From contig JABLXZ010000003.1 in the NCBI GenBank assembly GCA_013177935.1, positions 124,001 through 188,000 on the forward strand: a stretch of DNA of 64,000 nucleotides. The letters run 5' to 3'. The notes under the pieces were generated by a model. That model was not told the DNA's origin. It did no database searches and worked only from the letters and a program-made list of their open reading frames with translations. The stretch is from a candidate division WOR-3 bacterium (lineage in GTDB: Bacteria; Hydrothermota; Tepidihabitantia; Tepidihabitantales; Tepidihabitantaceae). The stretch's first letter is position 1. Each line of letters starts with the position of its first letter. Made by a program: the position numbers and the translations under genes. This document shows, piece after piece, positions 58,057-64,000 of this stretch.

Positions 58057-61000
58057 TCAACGCTGGACTATCAGTTTCCGAGAGTATACTTTGTTACCCG
58101 CTTCCAGTTTTAAGAAATAGACACCAGGTGGTGCAAGGGTTCCTTTATCGGTTATAAGGTTCCAGGTGAATTTGTGTCTACCAGCCGGCAGGGTGGTGTT
58201 GAGTATGTTTTTGGTCTGGGCGCCGGTCGCATCATAGATGGTAAGACGAATGTGTTGGGATGTCGGGATGTTGCACAATATTGTCAGGTTGTTTTTGCCA
58301 ATTGGGTTGGGGAAAAGAGCCAATTCCGTCGCGAATGGAAGCGGCGTGTTTTCCGCCATTACCCCTTGACGCTCAGGCGCTGAAGAAAAAAATAGCGTGT
58401 TCCCGAGCGAGTCGGTCTCCGGACGATACTCCCAGAATTCATAAACATAGGAGCCTTTGAGGCAGAAGATGGCATTGCCGGCAGCGGCAAGTGCCGCACC
58501 ACGCTTAACCTTAGTGCGTTTACCGGTGAGAGCAATCGGGATGTCAGAACGCTGGACCCAGGAGTCTCGAACGCCGATGGGATAGGACCAGAACTCCTGG
58601 GTATTGCCACCTTTGAGCACAAAGAGGTTTGAGTTGAGATAAGTTATCGCACCACCCGCTTTAACCCGGCGATTCCGATTGCCAATCAAACTGACCTGGT
58701 CAAGTGGTGTGAGGTACCAGGAGTCAAACGCGGGGTAGTATTTCCAGACTTCGGTGGTGTTGTTACCTTTGAGCAGGTAGATGATACTGTCGCCATCGTA
58801 GACCATATCGGTGCCGTAGCGACAGGTGCGTCGGCGAAGCGGGATGAACGGTACATCCGGGCAGCGCGCCCAGGTGTCGGCTCCGATATCGTAGCGGACA
58901 AAGGTTAAAGAGTTGTTGCCGGTTGCGCAATAAACCGCCCCTTCAGGACCATGGGTTGGAACATAGGCAAGACAGGCGCCGATTTTAGGCCAGCGGAAGG
59001 TTTGGCCACGGACACCTACCGACCGCCTGATTTGCCAGGTTCGGGTGGCGATGTCAAATGAGTAGAAGTCGGGAACTCCACCACCCTTTATTGCCCAGAT
59101 GGTACCCTGGGTACCGGTGAACTGGTCATAAGTAAGGTCACAGCCCTCTTTTGCCTTTTTGCCGGACGGGTCTGAAGGCATACTTGGTAGCGACTCCCAG
59201 GTACCGGTCGCGATGTCATAAGAGTAAAATTCGTTTGTGTTTCCACCTTTCAGCGCATACAGTTTATTGGTTGCCGGGACATAGACGAGTGAGGCGTTTT
59301 TCACCTTGCGGCGGGAAGGTCCAATCGGGATATTTTCGCGCTGCACCCAGGAAGATGAGATAAAGACTTTACTGAAGATATCGTTAGCCGAGTTGATATC
59401 ACCAGCCATTGCGGTGGAACATACTGCCGAGAAAGTGCCCCGACCATACCAGGTGCTGGGCATCGTTACAGTTGTTTCGGCACCGGGTGCCAGTCCAGTT
59501 ACAAGGACGGAGTCAAAGTAGTCCCCGGGCATAATCCTCAGATAAGCCCAGATAGAATCGCCCACGGTGCCGTAGTTCTGGATTTTGACCTGAGGATAAA
59601 GCGTCTCCGGGAATGTATAGGTGGCGGGCGTTACTATGTCAAGCGCCGCCGCATCCCGGAACTCACGGTACAGTTTTATCGCGCGTCCGGATGTGAGTCG
59701 GTTCTGAGGGTCGTTGGTTGCGGATGAGAGCGGGGGCAAAGAGTAAAGGTAGTTAACACCACCATTACCTTCTTTGTTTTCGATGCCGATAGAGGTGTTT
59801 TTGCCATAGTCGTAGTTCAAGTCACCGGTGGTTACATCCTGATACTGGAACACAACGGTGCCGTTTTCATTGAGGATAACTTCAAAGGTTACGAGGTCGG
59901 TGGTGTCGGTGTATTTAATGTTAACATTCTGCCAGATGACGACGAACTGTCTATTAGGTGATTGTCCGATTGTTTTGTAATAGACCTTTCCTGCGGAACG
60001 GAGTTCAAGGTCAGCCCACCAGGGTGCAATAAGTGCATTGGGCAGGTTACTGTTCGGGATGGGTTGCGGATTGGGTGCAAATTCGTGGGGGTCATAACCG
60101 AGCGATAGCCATCCGTTGGTGCAGACATAGCAGTTGTTGTAGGTGGTGTCGGAGTAAGGGAAGTCAAAACCGATAGGTACAAAGATTCGGTATTCATCTT
60201 CGCGCTGGATGGCGATGTTAGCGCCACTCGTGTCGATCCAGGAGTAAACCGGACCGCCGGTAGTGTCAGAGTCAATCCAGGCATAGCCGGCGGTGACCCT
60301 GCCCGTATAAGCGCCTTTGACAAGGTCAAAACCAAACCGTTTGTCGTCGTTCTGCGGTACCTGGTCCACAATCGGCGAACCGCTCCAGTCAAAATAGACA
60401 ATGACCGAACAGGGCTGGGATGCAGTTGTTGGAACCCAGCCGTTGAAATCGACCGCAATCTCGTCCCCGGGTCCAAGTGCGGCGATGGTTGCCGAGCCGG
60501 TGAAAAGGGGATTGCGGCTTAAGTCGATAACCGAGCAGCGAACCGGGATGTTGTATAAACTGTCGGTGCCAAAGTTTTCAATGTGGGCGCGAATCGGGCA
60601 GGGAGCATCAAAGGGCCGCTGTATGAACTCATAGAGCGGCTGTTCAATGAATGTCACACGGGCGTCTTGATTTGCCGGGGTAAGCGGATTGTGATTGACA
60701 ATGACCCGAAGCATTAAGTCACCGGGTGGTGTTTCCGGCAGCATTGTACCGTCTCGATAGTAGGTCCAGTAATTGTTGGGGTTATTGAGATTGCCGTCGT
60801 TGGCGAGTTGCGGACATTCTGGTGGTTCACCAACCTGGAGGTAGAAAACATAGAAGTCACCGGCCACTGGAATCTGTTCGCCGGTGTCGGCGACAAACAC
60901 CGAGTTCCAGCCCGCACCCGGTGCGGCGTAAAGGACCGGTGTTTTAAATATGAATGGTCCAGGCATTCCGGTACCAAGGTCAGGAGCGATAGCAAGTTGA

Positions 61001-62064
61001 TACCGGGAATGTGCCGGATTAGCGGGCGAGTTAAGATAAACCTTGAGCGATTCAATATGAACCGGAGAAGATACGGAAAATTTAGCACCCCACCCATAAT
61101 GGCCCACAGGCCAGGTGCGATAACCGGCAGGTGTACCGTTGTCATTGGCAATCTCTTCAAGGGTCGATACAACAAAGTTACGGGTCAGCGTGTCGTTAGC
61201 ACGGTTGTAGTCGGAGTCGGCAGCGCACCAGAACTTAATTGAGTAGTCACCACCGGGCAGCGGGAACGATGTGGAGTCAAAAAACGACACCTTTTCTCCG
61301 GTAAGGGCAAGAAGCGTATCAATCGTATCCTGCCACAGGTAGAGCGAGTTGCCAAGGCTATCAAAAAGTTCACAGAAGACCGGAATGTTATACTGGTCCT
61401 GTAAACCGATGTTACGAAAGCGTGCCTGGGGGTAAAGGTTGCCCGGAAGTTCAAAGTAGTCCGGTTTTAAGATTCGCTGGCAGCGGATATCGTAAGGGAG
61501 AATTGAGTCTCCAGTAACGACGACATCGTCAAACATCCACCAGTTGATGTTGAACAAATCACCCTGAAAAATCCAGGCGATGACAACACTATCGCGCCTT
61601 GCTGCCGAGGTCAACTCAAAAGATTCGAGAACCCCGGGACCGACATTCTGCTCGTAATAGTCTTGCAGGACATAGGGGAATGTTTGACCACCATCAATGG
61701 AGTAGCGAATCTGGGCGGTGTAGGGGTTAGATATCCGGTGCGAAAAGTAGGTACTGCAGGTGAGCACAATGTTACGATAGGTAGCGCAGTTAATGACCGG
61801 AGAGATAAGCATATCCGGGGTCTGATTCTGGTTCAGTTGCCAGAAGATTGCCGGATATGGAGAAGGATGGTCGGTCCAGGGTGCGGCGTTTGCCGGTTCC
61901 CGGTGCCAATCGGCATAATTCTGGGGATTTAAAGTGTCGTAAATCACGGTCCAGCCCGGAGGTGGACTTTGGGGTGTCCAGGGTATATCAAAGTTTTCAA
62001 CAAGAAGGGTGTCGGCAAACCCCAGTGTCAAGAGCACAATTAAACCGACAGCCAGGTTTCTCAT
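58057..62064 (-). CDS. Giant secreted protein: choice-of-anchor-J-like, CARDB-like and nidogen-like regions, six Kelch-like repeats, T9SS sorting domain
   Basis: 1,335 residues, signal peptide RNLAVGLIVLLTLGFA. GGAGG lies 5 nt before the ATG. Order: an N-terminal jelly-roll like choice-of-anchor J (LLVENFDIPW ... WWMFDDVVVTGD); CARDB-like stretches; a region with FDFPYSDTTYNNCYVCTNGW and LIAPWWADLEL resembling nidogen-type domains (~630-830); another CARDB-like part; six Kelch-like blades (LYALKGGNTNEFYSY, IYLLKGNNTTEVWKYY); and a sorting domain (LFPNPIGKNNLTI ... GVYFLKLEAGN ... LIVQR). The Kelch-like block matches those of the genes at 6950 and 9879. Likely surface-exposed; ligand unknown. 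Confidence 0.85.
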   Translation of the reverse strand: MRNLAVGLIVLLTLGFADTLLVENFDIPWTPQSPPPGWTVIYDTLNPQNYADWHREPANAAPWTDHPSPYPAIFWQLNQNQTPDMLISPVINCATYRNIVLTCSTYFSHRISNPYTAQIRYSIDGGQTFPYVLQDYYEQNVGPGVLESFELTSAARRDSVVIAWIFQGDLFNINWWMFDDVVVTGDSILPYDIRCQRILKPDYFELPGNLYPQARFRNIGLQDQYNIPVFCELFDSLGNSLYLWQDTIDTLLALTGEKVSFFDSTSFPLPGGDYSIKFWCAADSDYNRANDTLTRNFVVSTLEEIANDNGTPAGYRTWPVGHYGWGAKFSVSSPVHIESLKVYLNSPANPAHSRYQLAIAPDLGTGMPGPFIFKTPVLYAAPGAGWNSVFVADTGEQIPVAGDFYVFYLQVGEPPECPQLANDGNLNNPNNYWTYYRDGTMLPETPPGDLMLRVIVNHNPLTPANQDARVTFIEQPLYEFIQRPFDAPCPIRAHIENFGTDSLYNIPVRCSVIDLSRNPLFTGSATIAALGPGDEIAVDFNGWVPTTASQPCSVIVYFDWSGSPIVDQVPQNDDKRFGFDLVKGAYTGRVTAGYAWIDSDTTGGPVYSWIDTSGANIAIQREDEYRIFVPIGFDFPYSDTTYNNCYVCTNGWLSLGYDPHEFAPNPQPIPNSNLPNALIAPWWADLELRSAGKVYYKTIGQSPNRQFVVIWQNVNIKYTDTTDLVTFEVILNENGTVVFQYQDVTTGDLNYDYGKNTSIGIENKEGNGGVNYLYSLPPLSSATNDPQNRLTSGRAIKLYREFRDAAALDIVTPATYTFPETLYPQVKIQNYGTVGDSIWAYLRIMPGDYFDSVLVTGLAPGAETTVTMPSTWYGRGTFSAVCSTAMAGDINSANDIFSKVFISSSWVQRENIPIGPSRRKVKNASLVYVPATNKLYALKGGNTNEFYSYDIATGTWESLPSMPSDPSGKKAKEGCDLTYDQFTGTQGTIWAIKGGGVPDFYSFDIATRTWQIRRSVGVRGQTFRWPKIGACLAYVPTHGPEGAVYCATGNNSLTFVRYDIGADTWARCPDVPFIPLRRRTCRYGTDMVYDGDSIIYLLKGNNTTEVWKYYPAFDSWYLTPLDQVSLIGNRNRRVKAGGAITYLNSNLFVLKGGNTQEFWSYPIGVRDSWVQRSDIPIALTGKRTKVKRGAALAAAGNAIFCLKGSYVYEFWEYRPETDSLGNTLFFSSAPERQGVMAENTPLPFATELALFPNPIGKNNLTILCNIPTSQHIRLTIYDATGAQTKNILNTTLPAGRHKFTWNLITDKGTLAPPGVYFLKLEAGNKVYSRKLIVQR

Positions 62065-62165
62065 TATAGCCTCCTTTTAATTGCCTGCGTTTGGTTTCAT
62101 CAATTAAAAATGTAACCCGGGGTTGAGTGTTAATCTCAGCCCAGCCGCTACCCGCAGCCACTTTG

Positions 62166-62194
62166 ATTATAGAACGATAACCGTTTTGTGTCAA
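62166..62194 (-). promoter_or_regulatory. Promoter of the 58-62 kb secreted-protein gene
   Basis: TTGACA, 17 nt, TATAAT, both perfect; leader about 95 nt with GGAGG. Confidence 0.85.
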
Positions 62195-62470
62195 GTTAAA
62201 TATGTTTAATAATCACATAGTTTTAACACAGAGACCAGAGAATGGGTTAAGTTGACGACAGGTTCAATTTATTTTAAACCGGGAATCGGCGAACAGGTTA
62301 CAGAATAGGCATATTCAAATGGTCGCACTCAGGGTATTGACCGGGTTCTAAAAAACCAGCCTGAAGGCAAACTTTAAGGCAGAAGTGGAGATGGACCGGT
62401 AAAGGGTAGCAAAGAAAGGGCAGGATGTAAGCGGGTTTATTTAGCCGAGAGTAGTAAGTGGCGGGGTGTT
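62195..62470. other. Intergenic, no gene seen
   Basis: AT-rich spacer between the giant secreted gene's promoter and repeat R2. No open frame, RNA or motif that I can support. Confidence 0.45.
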
Positions 62471-62658
62471 GGGTATAACCCTATTTGTTATCAAAGAGAT
62501 AGAAGCGGATGGTGTTAATCCGGCTTCGGCTCTATCAGGCTTCAGTGCTACCGCACTATGTGCGATGAAAGGGGTGTATGAGACTATCCCAGGAATTACC
62601 CCCGGACTGTGCCGGGGACGGTTTTTTGTCACTTTTTGGTGATTTTTCGTATATAATA
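62471..62658. repeat. Dispersed ~188-bp repeat, copy R2
   Basis: Partner of 25998-26185 (see there). On the minus strand it reads as an uninterrupted frame (SPGVIPGI, YTPFIAHSAVALKP). It lies 42 nt upstream of the promoter of the frameshifted secreted-protein gene. Confidence 0.6.
62600..62627 (+). terminator. Terminator-like hairpin within repeat R2
   Basis: CCCCGG-actgtg-CCGGGG followed by ACGG and six T. The GC-rich stem is not preserved in copy R1. Confidence 0.5.
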
Positions 62659-62699
62659 TAAGTAAACGCAGGGCCAGGATTTAATTCTGTGCGTTTTTG

Positions 62700-62727
62700 T
62701 TGACATAAGGTTATTTTGTTCTAACAT
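62700..62727 (+). promoter_or_regulatory. Promoter of frameshifted secreted-protein gene
   Basis: TTGACA, 16 nt, TAACAT; leader of ~12 nt with AAGGTGGGAAGG before ATG 62746. Confidence 0.6.
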
Positions 62728-62745
62728 TCAAAAGGTGGGAAGGTT

Positions 62746-64000
62746 ATGGGTTTGAGAGCATTTTGGCTTTTGCGATTTATTTTGCGGTTTGGGTGTCCTT
62801 CAACCCTGTTTTCTCAACCGGTATCAAAAACGGACAGCAGGACCTAATCAACCATTATGATGGTTTTGCAAAAACATCGCTTGGACAGCCTCCGGGCGGG
62901 ATTCTTGGCTACCAAATAAGAGCCACAAAAATTCCACCAGACATAACAAGAACAACATTACCAAACACGGGCGGACTTTATAGTATTGCTGCTTCTGAAA
63001 TAGGGCTATTTAATGTCGGAGATACAATCAGAGTTCATTTGGATAATTATTACAGACCACAAGATAGCTCAAACATGGTTCATGTTGTTACACCAGAAGA
63101 CACATCCAGGCCATGGCAATATCTTCCAGAACTTTGTTGTGACAGTTCTCTTGTTCAAAATAGGGCACACACAATTTGTGTAAGAAATGTTTATTCTCCA
63201 GATTCTGGAGAAATCTTTTTAGAATACTATTTAAGCAAAGACCCTTCACATAGAGATACAGTTCCTCACACCCGCGGCATAAATAGTGCAGATGCATTTT
63301 TCTTTAATTTAGAGCATTTACCTCAGCCAGCAAACGATGGCGATACGGTTTATATGCACATCGGTCTTTTTAATATAGTTGGTAATGACACCATATTCAA
63401 TGACACCATTTACCTTGACACCTTTGCGTGGTCAAAAGATGGATAGGCAGATTTCCCAATGATGCAGACCGGCCGATTGACACCGCCTGGCTCCGGGTGC
63501 ACATTCCGCACGATGTCGGCACCCTGCGGATTGTTGCTCCGGTCGGGGTTATTGACTCGGGTACGGCTGTTACTCCGCAAGTCTGGATAAAGAACTATGG
63601 TCATCGGAGCGAGACCTTTTCTGCCCGGTTTCGGATTGGTGCGGTATATGACCGCCGGGTTACGGGCTCAACCTTGCGGCCCGGGAGTCTGTAATGGTCA
63701 CCTTTCCGGACTGGCGGGCAGATTTTCGTGGTGGTATTGCGGTCCGGTGCTCAACAGAACTTGCCGGTGATGCCAATCCGGGCAATGACCGCAGGCAGGA
63801 CACGGTGCTGGTGCGGGTGCGGGATGTGGTGGCAGAGCGGATTGTTGCCCCGCGTGGTGTGGTGCGGCTGGACAGTGTGGTTGTGCCGGCAGCGGTGGTC
63901 AGAAATTCGGGCACAGAGCCGGTGCAGTTCTGGGCGATAATGCGGATTGGTACTGACTACATTCAGGGTGTGCCGGATTCGCTGGCTGCGGGTGCGGTTG
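62746..64000 (+). pseudogene. Secreted CARDB-type protein gene with at least three frame breaks, running off the window
   Basis: ATG 62746 has a good ribosome site, but its frame soon ends after a basic, leucine-rich start. A +/-1 shift near 62757-62775 (T-rich) restores a signal peptide (IYFAVWVSFNPVFS) and a 220-residue AT-rich region I do not recognise, ending at TAG 63444-63446. A second shift near 63440 leads into GRFPNDADRPIDTAW and a CARDB-like domain (TLRIVAPVGVIDSG, like one in the gene at 9879). A third at cccgggag (~63684, one G short of a smooth PGESVMVTF reading) leads into another CARDB-like domain that is still open at 64000. Either a decayed gene or uncorrected sequence errors. 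Confidence 0.6.

Noticed and set aside
62441-62632. Small minus-strand proteins in repeats R2 and R1 (26052-26264) called as genes
   Set aside because: The frames are related but R1 is interrupted, and neither has a promoter or ribosome site; they are kept as a repeat.

Overview
This 64 kb window is bacterial chromosome, about half G+C, densely packed with genes on both strands. The organism looks like a diderm (outer-membrane) bacterium of, or near, the FCB group, most likely an uncultured lineage such as candidate phylum WOR-3 (Stahlbacteria). The reasons are a LolC/LolD lipoprotein-export pair, several very large secreted proteins with type IX (Por) C-terminal sorting domains, a gingipain-like protease and Bacteroidetes-like lipoprotein and sphingolipid-type genes, beside McsA/McsB, SelA and a type-3 prolyl-tRNA synthetase. 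The taxon is an inference; no rRNA is present.

Layout. 1-6.8 kb: 3' end of mfd, tsaE, thiolase plus enoyl-CoA hydratase, hypD-hypE and an M50 protease. 6.9-14.7 kb: two giant secreted beta-propeller proteins and a C25-like protease. 14.8-25.7 kb: ligA-recG-lipoprotein operon, a serine-palmitoyltransferase-like enzyme with a GNAT acyltransferase, a degenerate 5'-nucleotidase fused to a helix-hairpin-helix, proS, a small membrane protein and initiator tRNA. 25.8-29.7 kb: an AT-richer accessory block with a NACHT-HEAT (bacterial NLR-like) gene between imperfect direct repeats. 29.7-42 kb: two more secreted proteins, a glycosyltransferase, a heterodimeric ABC exporter, ornithine decarboxylase with a deoxyhypusine-synthase-like enzyme, an alcohol dehydrogenase, a DsrE gene interrupted by an amber codon and a methyltransferase. 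42-58 kb: acyl-CoA ligase, mltG-ruvX, an eight-gene operon lysS-lolC-lolD-mcsA-mcsB-selA-lgt-comF, an M23 peptidase, and apbE-amrS-NusGII-Gx transporter. 58-64 kb: a third Kelch-like giant protein, a second copy of a dispersed repeat, and a frameshifted secreted-protein gene cut by the window edge.

How genes are read. The most striking feature is expression architecture. At about 17 genes a good -35/-10 pair ends only about 4-13 nt (usually 6-8) before the start codon, so the mRNA should be leaderless or nearly so. Seven divergent gene pairs have almost constant start-to-start gaps (82, 82, 82, 85, 85, 89, 91 bp) filled by two back-to-back promoters. Secreted-protein genes and genes inside operons instead carry Shine-Dalgarno sequences, and the secreted ones have leaders of up to about 95 nt. 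This pattern was used to correct several start codons.

No CRISPR array, integrase or intact insertion sequence was seen. The best accessory candidates are the NACHT-HEAT gene with its flanking repeats, the roughly 188-bp dispersed repeat, and the KGNNT-type Kelch-like surface-protein family.
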